A program made the position numbers and the translations under genes. Source: Cladosporium sp. IMV 00045 (taxonomy: Eukaryota > Ascomycota > Dothideomycetes > Cladosporiales > Cladosporiaceae). Taken from it: a stretch of 38,177 nucleotides of DNA. The first letter of the stretch is position 1; each line of letters opens with the position of its first letter. A model generated the notes under the pieces. It ran no database searches, had not been told where the DNA came from, and was given only the letters and a program-made list of their open reading frames with translations. Shown here piece after piece: positions 18,843-30,990 of the stretch. Where the stretch lies: positions 1-38,177 of the forward strand of contig MSJI02000718.1 in the NCBI GenBank assembly GCA_001931905.2. Reading direction: 5' to 3'.

Positions 18843-20627
18843 CTACAGAGCGGGCTGCTCCCAGCTATCGCGACGAATCTTCATCAAATTGCTCTGCTTG
18901 TGCGGGAAGCTGACTTCCTTCTCCTTCCAGAAGCCGACTTGTTCGCAGTAGTTCTTCAATCTGTACAAATCATATCGTCAGTACAAAGCTCTCTGCCAAT
19001 AGAACATAACAGAAAAGAAAACAGACAGCGGAACTTACTTAACATTATCCACCCTGGGCTCCATAACCACCCTCTCGGTCCTCATATCCGCCGTCCAGCA
19101 ATAATGCACAAGCGCACTCAACCAGACCTTGACGCGATGCGGGCCGCGGAACTCGTCCTCTCCGACGAGCACGTGCAACCCTCTATCCCAATCGCCCACG
19201 TCGGAGCCGATCATGTGCGGCGCCAGCTTGTCCTCTTTCACCCAGTAGATTTCGAAGTAGCCGAAGGGTTTTCCGTCGAAAGAGCCGATGACGGGGAAGG
19301 AGTGCGCGGATTGGAGGTTCGAGGCGAGGAAGGATTGCTGGTGCGAGGCGGGGCCGGATTCGCCCCAGGAGTAGGCGACACGCGGGTCGTTCATCCATTT
19401 GTGCAGGAGCTCGGTGTCGCTCATGGAGGTTGTGGGGACGTTGGCGGCGTCGTCGGAGATGGAGAGGTTGGACAATGAGGCGTTGTTGGGGAGGGGTTTG
19501 ACGTGGTGGTCGGCTGAGGGGAGGGAGATGGGGCCGCGATGGAGGACTGGCTTGGGGCTTAGAGAGGCCACGCGGAAGGACAGGTATTGGCCTAGAGAGG
19601 GGACGTAGCGAGTGTAGAACGTCTCGCCCTGACGTGGAGGCTTGGGTCGGAGAGGGTGGCGGACGTTGCCTGTCCACTTGTATTGAGTGGGAGCTGGTGG
19701 GTAGAATGTAGGCAGGTGTGAACCCGAGCTGAAAGGCCCGGGAGGCGTGGAAGCTCGCCAGAGGAAGGATCCCCCAGAGGTCGGTCCCAGCGAAGGCGTC
19801 CCCGGTGTTTCGTCGCCGCCGTGACGCGAAGTCATAGAGAACGCGGAACTGTTTCGATTCGGCGAGGCAGGACGAGAACCAGACGGGCTCATGCTAGGGT
19901 AAGGCGAAGGCGCATTACCGGCGGGTGCGACGGTGAACAGATAGATGCGCGGATCCAACTGCCAGAATGCTCGTCGGCTCACAAACATGTTATTCCAGCC
20001 TTCACCAGTCTTGCTGACGCCCTCTTCGGTATCCAATCCTACTGAACTGTCTTCCGTTGCGATTAAGCCCATGCGCTCCAGCTTCGGCATGAGGTGCTTG
20101 CTCTTGAAGATACCCTCGCGGTTAATGTTGATCCTCCATTCGCCCTTTGGCTTTCCAGCATCTGGTGTGTTGGCGGAGGCGGCAGTGGAGAGCTGTGGTT
20201 CAGGCTCGGGCTGGTGGAAGTACCACCAAAGCGTAGCCCACAACATCATGGCGATCTGTCGTGTGGGGCTCGTGGGAGGGCGGAATTCCTGGCTACTCGG
20301 GTTGCTTATACTGCTGATGAAGAGGTGGTCATTCTTCAGGGTTGGTCGCTTGAAGCGGTGGATGTGTTGCTCTTTCTTCGCCGAAGGGACTGGGAAGGAG
20401 TATTCGCCATCTGGCTGGTGGTCGGGATCGAGTCTGGAATGTGCGGCAGCTGAGGTCAGAGGCTCATTGTCTTCGGGTTCATCTTCGGAGTGTAGGATGA
20501 TGGTCCAGCCTGGAGGAAAGACATTGTGGTGGGTGTTGAGCTCGTTGGACTTGAAGTAGAGGCCGCCGAAGGAGGGAGAGACGGTGAGGGTCTGCCCGTT
20601 AGGCAGGTGCACAATGGAGGGAGCCAT
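18843..20627 (-). CDS. sidF: Hydroxyornithine transacylase, SidF-like (siderophore biosynthesis)
   Basis: Exons 20627-19039 and 18960-18843 (78-bp intron, GTAAGT...ACAG) encode 568 residues. The C-terminal acyltransferase (IucB/MbtK-like GNAT) domain, about 415-568, shows LLHKWMNDPRVAYSWGESGP, SFPVIGSFDGKPFGYFEIYW, DRGLHVLVGEDEFRGPHRVK and RVVMEPRVDNVK, continued by exon 2 as LKNYCEQVGFWKEKEVSFP to the end QPAL. The N-terminal half carries the less conserved companion domain (LPNGQTLTVSP, GWTIILHSED) and a Ser/Pro/Gly-rich linker. Family members transfer an acyl group from CoA to N5-hydroxyornithine; SidF uses anhydromevalonyl-CoA to make fusarinine-type extracellular siderophores, and related enzymes use acetyl-CoA. 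Which acyl-CoA is used here cannot be decided by eye. No ornithine monooxygenase or NRPS gene is in the window. Confidence 0.85.
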
Positions 20628-22125
20628 TGGGCCGGTGTTGTTCAGTATCTGCAGCTGCAGGTATGACCGTACTGTCTGATGTGTGAAGTATCACAGGCAA
20701 GTGAGTAGTATGTGAGTATGCCAACGTATGTGGCAGAACCAATGCGCTGGCGATATTGCGCGTGCGCGTGTCGATCTCGCTCTGGGAATAGCTAGGTCGG
20801 TGAAGATTGGGTTGTGTAGCTGGGTAGAGATCGGTGGCAGGGACGGGCAATCGATAAGAATGGTATGTGGTGGTGTTGTATCCAGATGACTGAGATGCAC
20901 CTAGCCTTTGTATTTCTTCTTCCCTATTATATTTGCCCAAGAAGAATGACTATTGTATGTGGCTGCTGTCCTTTTCCACCCGGTATCGGACCGAGTAGGA
21001 GAGGTGATGGGGGAGTTTGTGAGTGATGGACGAGGGCAGCAAGGAAGATCGTGGGCCTGGTGACGAAAGTCAAGCCAGCTTGGGCTTCGCTTCATCACCC
21101 CACCTGTTGCGGGCGACGGCGGTAGCCGATGAGGTAAAAGGGTACCTCCGTAGTAAAAGGGAAGACTCGGGGGTTGGAGACAGTACTGTATGTACCTAGT
21201 AGTTACTTAAGCGTTGAACTATCACCAGTCTGGACGGGAGCAAGGGCCGCCAGCTCGAGCAGGGGATTGTTCTTTGAAGATGCTCGTCATGCAATCACCA
21301 AGGGATGAATCCAAGCGAACATATGCATAATGGTATGCATTCGGATCTGTCACCCTGGCCTGGTCGTCGGCAATATTGACCATACCAACATCGAATGTTT
21401 CCTTGCCTCCAGATTACTACATGGTTGTATTCACCTTCTCAACATCTACTACAACACACTTTTCACATACTTTGCGAGGGTCTCCATGGCTGATTGGCTT
21501 CGGGTGATGTGGCTGTAGTAGCATGTATCTGGCTGAAGTATCTGCGGTTGATTCGAACACCTCTGGAGCTATTTTTGAAACCAGGAGATCGGCATCTTTT
21601 CCCTACCAAATAGCCTTCAAACTCTCCACCTTCCCATGCCACGTCTCTCGCGTCAAAAGATACGTCCTCGACATTATTGTTGTTGTTGCCGCAAACATAC
21701 ACCCATACATACCACCCCATCGACACATGCATCCTCCAAAGCAGCACCCGTGACAAAAATCGCAACGACTCGAGCGGAGAACGGCTGTCGGCGCCAATAC
21801 CTTGCTGTCTTCCCGTCTGCAGTGCTCATGGTACCCGTATGCGCGTGTCCGCCGGGCGAATCGCACAATCGACAAGAATAATCCCCATCCGTCCCATATC
21901 GCCCTCGGCCCACCTCTACCATAATAATCAATATCGTTTCCCTCCTGACAGACGACCGACAGTCCGCTGAAACAGCGCCTGGCGGCGATCTGTCACACCT
22001 TTGAGGAAAAACCCCACCGGCCACGCCTTCGGTTCGCGCGGGCACGGCCAAACGCCATACTGCTGTATATTGCCCTGTATATTGCTGTAATCAATTTCTT
22101 TGCTATTCCTGCCTAGCTGGTCGCC
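20628..22125. other. Divergent promoter region (transacylase - / large disordered protein +)
   Basis: 1.5 kb between divergent starts. Apart from the GATA-like site and scattered trinucleotide runs, I see no gene. Frames on both strands around 21460-22230 are not protein-like. Confidence 0.55.
20860..20868 (+). promoter_or_regulatory. GATA-type site in the siderophore gene promoter
   Basis: ATCGATAAG lies about 235 bp upstream of the transacylase start. The iron-responsive GATA factors of the SreA/Urbs1 type bind ATCWGATAA-like sites; this one lacks the W base but keeps a core HGATAR. Iron repression through it is plausible but only inferred. Confidence 0.35.
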
Positions 22126-24613
22126 ATGTTCGCCAAAGCGCGCCATCGCGACTCCATCTCTTCCAATCCTCCCACTTCGCAGACCCCTGTCAGCCCGCTG
22201 GACCAGCGCTTCCACCGCGCCCTTGACGCCCACCTCGCCTCGCCTATCTCGTTGAATTCAGATCACTCGCGACCTAGCGCCGACGCAGTACGACGGAGGA
22301 CCAGCGATGGAGTGCAAAGGAACACTGTAAGCTTGCAGCCTCCTGTGCTGCCGCCCATCCCGCGAGTGGCCAGTCGAAACGAAGGCTATCATCTCAGCTT
22401 CGAATCCAAGAAAGAGCAGGGTTCCGCGGCCAAAGAGCAGGAGCACAGGGAACACACTGGTGACATATCGCTCGCGACACAAGAAAGCGCAGCTGGGCCG
22501 GCCACTAGAAACGAACCGCAGCCAGAGTTTTCTTCAGCAAGACGAGATCCTTCACCAGTAGAGCTGCCTGCCTTCACCTCTAGAGGCAACCGGGATATCG
22601 ACTCGGACGAACCAAGGATGGAGGCTACTATGTTTCCCAGACCTCAGGCTCAGGCCTCGAATGACCCTTTCGCAGCCGGACCACCCATGAGTCGCAGCTT
22701 CATCGACAGCAGAGACAGACCATATGCGAATAACGTCCAACGACCACCTGCGGTCGCGAGCAGTTACAGCTCTCCGGATGTGCTGAACAAAGCTCAGTCG
22801 TCGACTGCTCATGCCAACTACTCCATTCACCCTCCTGGGGTGTCCTCGGCAGCGCGATCGACTCCTCCATCTGCGACGAGTCTCGATGCTACGCGCAAAA
22901 CCCCAAGCGCAACGGGCACAAACTACAGTGGCTCGACAGCACGGCCGAGTATACAGTCAACAAAATCTGCTTCAGCATCGCCTCTGTCGCAGACTATAGG
23001 TACACCCTACTCTGAAACGTCGGCTGCTTTCCCTGCGCCGCAACATGTAGCGACAAGGCCAAAGACCCTAGGTTCTTCCTCGACGATCGCCGGCGTGATG
23101 GTGCCTACCCACCATACCAATACCAGTGGCAAGCCTGAGAAACGCAAGACAAGACTGCTGAACCCCATGGCATTGCTTGCAAGGCGGAGGAGTGGACAAG
23201 ACACGGCGCATGTTCCAGACGAAGCGCTGAGAAGGGCTCACGAACAAGCGCAAGCTCGACAAAAGAGCGTCGCTACAGCAGGCATTCACACCATCCCGGA
23301 AGACTTCGACCCTCGGATCAGGGGAAAGATCATTCATGATTTCAATGCACCCAGACCGAGACGGACTTTCTCTTCTAATGATGCCGATATCAGGGCGTTG
23401 GCGGACAGTCCATTGCAATCCGCCGGAAGCATGCCCGCAATGCCCAGTGTACCTGATCAGCAGCAGTACCAACGACGACCGCCTATGCACAGCGCACAGA
23501 CAAGCGACGTCAGCTCAAGACATAGTCGTCACACACCTATCTTCATTGAGCATCTTTACGACGAGCCAGATCAGAACGGACAGCCACATGGCATTCAAGC
23601 CGAACGACTGGAGAACAAAGACTTCCTCAAACGTGCTTCTCATCAAAGTAATCAAAGCCATGATAGCTCCACTCTACCTCCGTTCGCTCGTAGAAGTCAA
23701 CAAATGGATCCGATGCAAGCGAGCTTCTTCCGCGATGATGATAGCAGCAAACACTCTAGTTTCCAATCTGGTGCTGGAATCAGGGAGTCTGCTGATACTA
23801 CGGGCGCAACTATCAGCCCCGTAGTACCTCGAGAGAGTATGAGTTCTGTCACGTCAGACGGCAACGACCAGAAACGCAGACCAGTGTCCGATATGTCCAT
23901 GCTTGGTGGAAGATTCGAAATGCCTATACAGGGCGACACCAGAGGGCACGCGCAAACTCCCAGCGTTAGCACCATCGACGAGAACTCATCTCCGAGACAT
24001 CCACCAAATCAGTCTCAGAATAATAGCTCTCATCCACCGAAAGCGATTCACCCCGCGCTTCGTAACCTCATCAACGGTCCTAATTCCCCTAAACCTGCAC
24101 TGCAGGACCCGAATTCCTCCCAATCATCGCCTGGTCTGGATTATTCGATCACCTCCACTCCCGAGCCAGCTATGGCCGACGCAGCCGTTGCGCTTCAACA
24201 TCCCACTACTCCACCACGGCTCGTGGAGAAGCGTGCTTCTGCGGTTGGCCATTCGAAGCGGGCAACATCTCTGACCCCAAAGCATGCTGCTTCGAACGCA
24301 TCAAGATTCAGCTTCCAAGATGCCAGCGCTGCTGAAGAAAAGGCTCTCGAGGAAAAGCATCGTCGAGTGGCTACAGCAGATGCCGAACGGAAAAAGAGCA
24401 TGGGAGAGCAGGACGAGGACGACGAAGATTACTTTGACGAAGATGCAATGGACGATGAGGATGAGATGGAAGCTGAGATGAGAATGCATGATATTGTTGA
24501 CGAGGACGGCTTCGGTGGGACATCGAGTGATGGCGTTGCCAGGTCCCAACACCAGCCCGAGAATCACATCAAGTCTAGTGCCAGCTCTATCTACGAAGAT
24601 GATGATTCTGCTG

Positions 24614-24646
<33 letters not shown>

Positions 24647-27018
24647 ATGCCGATGCTGCTCCTGCGCGAAAGGTTGAGCTCACATATGCTGAGCATCCGG
24701 CTTTCCGAGGACATTCGGCTGTGTACAGCTCGAGGCACACGTCAATGGCCCCAAGCTTGCATTATGCGAGCGAGACGAACGATGGCTGGCATCCTCAACA
24801 CCACCGCTTCCAAAGTGATGCTACAGTAACGACCTTGACTGATTCTGATAATGGACAACGCATACCGAGGAGCGACTTCTATCTGCAACCTCATGCTGCG
24901 GGCTATAACAGCGATGCCAATGGGAGGGGACCCAACCGAGACAGCACCATGACAGTTTCTACCGTTCAAAGTAACGGTGACCAGAATCAGCAACCACAGC
25001 TTGCGGTCAACACTGTCACATCACCCAAAGAGACGCAGCATCCTCGCTTCAGCGGCTTCAAGTTCATCGACAGCCCCGAGAGAAGCAGACCGACCACGTC
25101 CGAGGATCCTCATCAACCGACCTTTTTGGCCATGAGCCAAGACTTAGCGATCCCCGGGAACGCATTCTCTCAAGCTGCCCACGCGCAGCCCACGGTCCAG
25201 CCTTCGGAAACATCATACGCCTACAACACCGACGAGACGCCAGAGAGTGCAGCATATTATGGCTCCATAGGCCAAAATATACGCGCTCGTAACGCAACCA
25301 TCAACCAGAACCATCAATACGCTGCTTCCTCGAAATCAGTGACTGACGACGGCATGGACGATATGTATTTCGATGATGGTGGTTTCTCCCAAGACGTCCA
25401 GAGCGGTTCCCTCTATGGCGAGAGCATTAATGAGGATGACTTGGATCACCCTGACTTCGCCGGCGGATTTCGAGGCATGGAACCTCGCGGCTACCACGAG
25501 CGCCATGCCAGTTCAGTGAACGGGCCCTATCCTACCTTTGCAATGCCCAATCCGGCAAAGGCGCATCAGCGAGAGTCGCAAATGTTGCTCGAGGATCTCC
25601 CACTACAGGATCCTGCCGACCCGCATTCCCTACCTCGGCGCAATCCCTCTGAAGATGCGAAGAGATTGGGTCTCAGTGATCGCGTCCCGCCTCTCCCCGC
25701 GCAACCTGGTACGGAAGAGGCGATGCCGCAGATGGCAGCTTATCATCAGGCACTCGCTGACGCGGCCAATCGCGCTGCTGAGGATGGGAGATTCGCCAGG
25801 GACGAGAGCTCTGCCGAGGAGAGCAGCGTGTACTCCAAGAAAGAGGAGCAGGAGTCGTCAAGAGCCGAGAAAGAGGCTAGCGGTGAAAACAGCCAGCCTC
25901 TTGGAAGCGGCACTGGTGCTGTTGCCACCATCGCGCCCTCCGGTCCCGTCTCGCAGCTGTTGTCCGCTTCCAACGCCGACGTGAACAGAACGGCTTCCCA
26001 AACCACAACAGGCTCCCAGTACTCGCAGCCTAGTGCAAACTACACCATGCCGCGAATGTCCGGCTTTGACTTCGGATTCGACGCGCCCGCGTCTGACATT
26101 TCCAACGAGCCGCCTACAGACGGCATCAACGCCGCGCCGGTCGACGACTACAGCACGTCCCACATCGACGACACCTACGAAGACGGCGAAGACGACGACT
26201 TCATCGCCGCCGCCAACGCCGAAGCGCTCGCCTACGACGACTCAGGATTCTACGGGCAAGAATTCGGCTTCTACGCGCGAGCGCGCTCCGACTCCGCCGG
26301 CTCCGCCAACGGCCAGCCCCTGGAAGCCATCAACGGCGGCTTCTTCGGCGAAGACGGCGACGACCCCCTGCGCCGCCAAAAAAGCGGCCGCGAGCCAGAC
26401 CTCACCCCCATCACCGAGCGCAGCGAGTTCAGCGCGCGCAACAGCTTCATCAACTTCGGCCCCGCCAGCGCCACCTGGGGTCACCCGGGCGTCGCTTCCC
26501 CGGCGCTGGCACGCCTACCCCTCAGCCCTCTCGGCGGCGGCGTCGAAGGCCAGGCCAAAGGCCGCGCGAGCGGAGGGGGCTATTTTGGCGTTTTCCCGCC
26601 GCCGCACATCGGCGCCTCGCCCGCCACGAGCGACAGCCCAGTCCGCCCGTGGACGACGTCCGACAGCCCCGTGTCCGCCACTTCGAGCAGCAGCCGCGGC
26701 GCGCCTTTTGCCAATTCCTCGGGTCTGGCGGACGTGGACGCCACGCCGCGCAAACTGCAGACGTCAGCGCAAGCGCAAACGCAAGCATCCTCCCCGCTAG
26801 GCGACGCTCCGGCGACGGCGAAGAAGAATCCCACCGCCACCACAGCTGCGCACTCGCACTCGCGCAATCCCAGCGGCGCTGATTCCGTCACGTATGTTCG
26901 CGAGGGCGAGGGGGAGAGCGGGGCGCCGCCCAGGTGGGTGCTGGAACGCAGGCGGACGAGCGAGTTGGGGGTTGATGAGGTTGTGGGGAGGGAGGTTGTT
27001 AGGGATGGGTGGATTTGA
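22126..27018 (+). CDS. Large intrinsically disordered conserved fungal protein (1630 aa)
   Basis: A single 4.9-kb exon. Almost the whole protein is Ser/Pro/Gln/Thr-rich with no globular domain, signal peptide or membrane span. Islands that look conserved are KRKTRLLNPMALLARRRS near 338-358, FDPRIRGKIIHDFNAPRPRR near 394-412 and AIHPALRNLINGPNSPKP near 642-660. Others are SGGGYFGVFPPPHI near the C-terminus and a closing segment with PPRWVLERRRTSELGVDEVVG. There is an acidic block at about 763-790 (DEDDEDYFDEDAMDDEDEME) and an alanine run at about 827-841. I recall similar islands in uncharacterised Pezizomycotina proteins, sometimes labelled agglutinin-like; that label is not supported here. 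The function is unknown; the composition fits a scaffold or regulator. Confidence 0.85.
24608..24646 (+). repeat. GCT trinucleotide microsatellite
   Basis: GCT units, with one ACT interruption near the start, encode the alanine run of the large disordered protein. It is in frame and likely to vary in length between strains. Confidence 0.85.
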
Positions 27019-27813
27019 GGGGGTTGATCAGTGAGCGGTTGGTTGGGGATTGTGAAAAGAGAAGAGAGGGAGAGGAAGGGTGTTTTCAATGCATTTTGCA
27101 CGTCTTCATTCTGGATCCGGGGATGTTGATTGTATATCTTGGGCTCCTTTAGCGGTGGCGTTCTAACTTGGGTTTCTGTGGATATCCCCCCGAGGTTTTT
27201 TGTTTTGGCTTGTTCATAATGTTTGAATTTGGGTATGGCATTCTCAGTTGCGCCGATGCGATTGAGAGAGCATTGATCAGAAAAGTTGTATATGTATTCT
27301 TGTCATCATAGAAGACGAATTAGTAAGACTATTCGCATGTCGGACCCTGCTGATCGAGTCGATGTATCGTGTATGCCTTTGCGAGGTTGTGAACTTGTGA
27401 TAGGCTCGGGCTGACTGGCTGCTTGCTCTGGAACAGCATCGCTCACCCGGCGAGATCGCGGATGACTGCATGTGAATATTGAAGAGCAGCGACGAATGTG
27501 ATATCTCTACCAGCTCGGATTAATCTGATCAATATACCTAACACTCAGTAGCAACATAGTGCGAATCATCATATTATCAAGTGGCTCTCACTTCCATCGC
27601 CATCTCACTCGAAGAATGAAGTCCACCCGACCAATCCTGAAGCCGTGATTGGCCGTACCTTCCGCAGCCTTGGCGAAGCGCAGGAGAGAATCATCGAACC
27701 TCCCCGGCAAGCTCCTCTCAAGCCGGAAGAGAGACGTCGATTACGCCCCATTGAAACTCCAACCTCCATCACATCCAACACCACCACCTCTCTACCCCCT
27801 CACAGCCGCCACG
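27019..27813. other. Intergenic, no gene seen
   Basis: This is the 3' flank of the large disordered protein and the promoter and 5' leader of QCR6. The frame containing QCR6 is open upstream to 27649, but that part carries no ATG and reads as leader sequence. Confidence 0.55.
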
Positions 27814-28649
27814 ATGGGATTCTTCGACTACGTCTCCGACCTCTACTCGGCCGTGTCCTTCCAGCCCGCCGAGGCCGAGGAGCGCGACGCCCGCCAGTTC
27901 GAGGGCCCCGTCGACACCAGCGGCACCCAGAACTCCGGCAAGGACGTCAACGCCGGCGGCCTGGGCACCGCCGAGCAGGACCGCGGCGCCACCACCCGCG
28001 GCGGCGTGAGCCTCAGGTCCCCGGCTGCCGGCTCGGACGAGGAGAGCGACTCGGAGAAGGAGGTCAACAAGGAGGACGCCGCCAAGGCTGCTTCCAAGAC
28101 GGAGGGCGAGAAGGGCCACACCCCTAGCCAGGGCTCTTCTGACGATGACGAGGAGGGTGAAGAGGAGGAGGAGGAGGAGCCTGAGGACATCAAGCCTAAG
28201 CTCGAGGAGGGTGAGTTCGCCTCATGTCCGGAGTGGTTTTCTTACGGTCTGCGATGGGTGCAGAGCCAATGGCATGATTTGCATGGCTGTTGCGCTGTGG
28301 CAGACCGGATTGACAACGCCACGACATGGATTTGCCCCATTGCGCAATGGGACATCCGCTGACTAAAATATCACAGAGTGCATGAAGTCCCAGCAGTGCG
28401 CGCCTCTCAAGCACCACTACGACGAGTGCGCCGAGCGCGTCATGCAGCAGCAGGAGGAGCACGGCAAGGCCGAGGAGGACTGCGTTGAGGAGTGTAAGTT
28501 TCGCGATCCACCTTTCACATTAGACTACTGGCCGCCAATGGCTTTCAGCGCTCTACATCTTCGCATATACTGACAAGTTTACAGTCTTCCACCTCATGCA
28601 CTGCGCCTCCGCCTGCGCCGCTCCCAAGCTCTTCAAGACGCTCAAGTAA
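27814..28649 (+). CDS. QCR6: Ubiquinol-cytochrome c reductase hinge protein (complex III subunit 6)
   Basis: Exons 27814-28210, 28377-28493 and 28585-28649 (introns of 166 and 91 bp) encode 192 residues. The C-terminal UcrH helical hairpin is split over exons 2 and 3: ECMKSQQCAPLKHHYDECAE, then RVMQQQEEHGKAEEDCVEE joined to FFHLMHCASACAAPKLFKTLK. Its paired cysteines form the family's disulphides. Upstream is a long acidic region, SDEESDSEKE and a GEEEEEEEPEDIKPKLEEGE run. The start ATG (MGFFDYVSDLYSAVSF) follows a pyrimidine-rich leader. QCR6 sits on the intermembrane side of the cytochrome bc1 complex and helps cytochrome c1 interact with cytochrome c, where the acidic hinge matters. All features of a working gene are present. 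Confidence 0.95.
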
Positions 28650-30142
28650 ACGTGCCCGCGAAGCGCGTCCAACAAAAAGCACTCTCCCGCCCCAGCCAGC
28701 GACACTTCGATTATCAACCAAAATTCCCCGAAACGAGCGATGACGACAAGAGAAATTTAAGCGGATCGAAACATGAGAAAGAAAAAAAAAAAAGAAACCC
28801 ATACATCGCCTCGTTTCTCGGGAAAAGCTGGGAGTACTTTCCAATTTTTCTTCATTTCCCGACCAGGAAGACATCTAACTCCATATCCGTGGTGTCTTTC
28901 TTCATCATCATCTCCCTCCCCCTCCCGCCTTGTATAGCAGCCTTTTGATACATTGTACTATGGTTTTCAAACCCCAATCAAGACAGCAAGAGCAGAGTCC
29001 GTTGAGCGAGATGTCTTTCGATCTGTTGCTTCTGATAAATTTCCTCTTTGGCGCGTTCAAATCTGGTCTAGGTTTCCTTGATTATCAATCCTTTGCTCCG
29101 ACGTAAATGCAAACGCCGCCACTCTATTGAATGGCAAAGGTCCCAACGTCTTGTGGTATCTCGGAGGACATTTGCAATGCCGGAGAAAACGCTGAGCTAT
29201 TATGCTTTGGCTCGATTTGCTTTCATCTGTGTTGCAGTAGAAAGCGATGTCGGAAATCGTTTTGCACAGGAACATGATTCAAGACAGCTCATGTTCTGTG
29301 ATGGTTATCCTTCACAAATGGTGTATATCAAGTCGCACACGCTTGAAGTTTTAGCGCAGACTCTTTGGCCTGGGATGTTGATGAAGACTGCCGTTGGGAT
29401 GGAGTGTGATGGCATTAATGGAGTGTGATGGCATTATTTGAAGAAGAGTCAAGATCTCGACGTCAAGTATGTGATAGAAATGTACGGTGAGAGCTTCGGC
29501 CCCGTACACATGGATTGCCATGTTTTGGATGGATGGAGAGAGTGGGCAAGTAGGTATCATCAACTCGTTTGGGAGAAACCCCCATCAAAGGAGATTTCCT
29601 TTGGGCGATTCGTCTCGTCTTGTTGCTATTGGTAAGAAGCTACTACTGGATACTGTCAGACCAGGATAAAAATGACATACTCGAAGACAGGCATCAGCTT
29701 GATCCTTGTCTTCCGGTATTCCGATGCTTGATCCTAGCTTGAAGAACAAGTCAATCCCTAGAAGTACTTTACCTTCAGAGAAACAGTAGTCCCTTTTCGA
29801 TCACAGACTGGTGTAGGCTGCTTAAGCAACAGTCAATTTCAGTCATAACGAAATGAGGACTGCGGAAAGACTATAACTCCAAAACGAAAGACCGACCGAA
29901 GGAAGCAATCATGTAATCACAACACATCGATTCGATCCGATACATGTAAAGTCGGCCTTTCGGGGACAGGACCGTTGGCGATGCCATGCCATGGAATGAC
30001 GTCGAGGTGAACGACCCAAAGCTTCAAAGCTCGCTGCTCGCTCCCTCGGTTGCGTGCTGACCTTCTGCCCTCTTTTCTTCTCCCATTGAAACACCACCTC
30101 TTGTGATACCCCCCATACAGACACAACAAACACTTCTCAATC
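28650..30142. other. Intergenic, no gene seen
   Basis: 1.5 kb between QCR6 and the Mn-SOD gene. Open frames near 29057-29640 on both strands lack family features. It includes a short tandem duplication described separately. Confidence 0.5.
29400..29437. repeat. 19-bp tandem duplication
   Basis: TGGAGTGTGATGGCATTAA (29400-29418) is followed by TGGAGTGTGATGGCATTAT (29419-29437), differing only in the last base. This points to a recent local duplication in non-coding DNA. Confidence 0.85.
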
Positions 30143-30990
30143 ATGGCCGCAACCCTCTTCCGCTCCAGCGCTCTGCGCTCCGCCGTCCGCTCTGCGCCCT
30201 CCACCCGCGCCGCTGCCATCGGCAACACCACCTTCACCCGCGGCAAGGCTACTCTGCCCGACCTGTCTTGTACGTTTGCTCTGACCTGGATCCACATCGA
30301 GAGAGCCCTCTACTCCTAGCCAGCAGTACAAAAATCTAACAAAGCTCTTCCTCAACAGACGACTATGGCGCGCTCGAGCCGGCCATCAGCGGCCAGATCA
30401 TGGAGCTTCACCACTCCAAGCACCACAACACCTACGTCACCTCCTACAACACCGCCATTGAGAAGCTGCAGGAGGCCCAGCACAAGGGCGACATCCAGGC
30501 TCAGATCGCTCAGCAGCCCCTGATCAACTTCCACGGTGGTAAGTCGTCTTGTCTCGCAAGGCCTTAGAGCAACGGAAAAGCGCCCAAAACTAACACCACC
30601 ATCCCAGGCGGCCACACCAACCACACCCTCTTCTGGGAGAACCTCGCCCCCAAGTCCGCCGGCGGCGGCGAGCCCCCCAGCGGTGCTCTGGCGGAGAAGA
30701 TCACAGCCTCGTACGGCTCTTTGGACGAGCTGAAGAGCAAGTTCAACGCGGCGCTGGCGGGCATCCAGGGCAGCGGCTGGGCCTGGCTGGTGCAGGACGT
30801 GCAGACGGGCAACATCGGCATCAAGACCTACGCCAACCAGGACCCCGTCGTCGGCCAGTACCGCCCCATCCTCGGCATCGACGCCTGGGAGCACGCCTAC
30901 TACCTGCAGTACCAGAACCGCAAGGCCGAGTACTTCAGCGCCATTTGGGACGTCATCAACTGGAAGGCGGTGGAGAAGAGGCTGCAGTAG
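30143..30990 (+). CDS. SOD2: Mitochondrial manganese superoxide dismutase
   Basis: Exons 30143-30269, 30359-30538 and 30608-30990 (introns of 89 and 69 bp with TCTAAC and ACTAAC branch sites) encode 229 residues. A basic, Ser/Ala-rich mitochondrial presequence ([20 protein letters not shown]) is followed by the mature start ATLPDLSYDYGALEP. Manganese ligands are in MELHHSKHH (first His), [10 protein letters not shown] (second His) and [11 protein letters not shown] (Asp and His). Gly-Gly before HTNH and the Gln in [10 protein letters not shown] also fit the Mn/Fe-SOD family. It converts matrix superoxide to hydrogen peroxide. The presequence and usual length support the mitochondrial rather than the cytosolic form. 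No defects seen. Confidence 0.96.

Noticed and set aside
18624..19478. 284-codon plus-strand open frame
   Set aside because: It is antisense to the last exons of the siderophore transacylase, whose catalytic motifs are clear.
26033..26800. 255-codon plus-strand frame inside the large disordered protein
   Set aside because: It is the +1 shadow of the 1630-codon frame: Pro/Thr/Ser/Arg-rich with no features of its own.
27649..27813. Upstream in-frame extension of QCR6
   Set aside because: The extension has no ATG, reads as leader sequence, and the family's N-terminus begins at the ATG at 27814.
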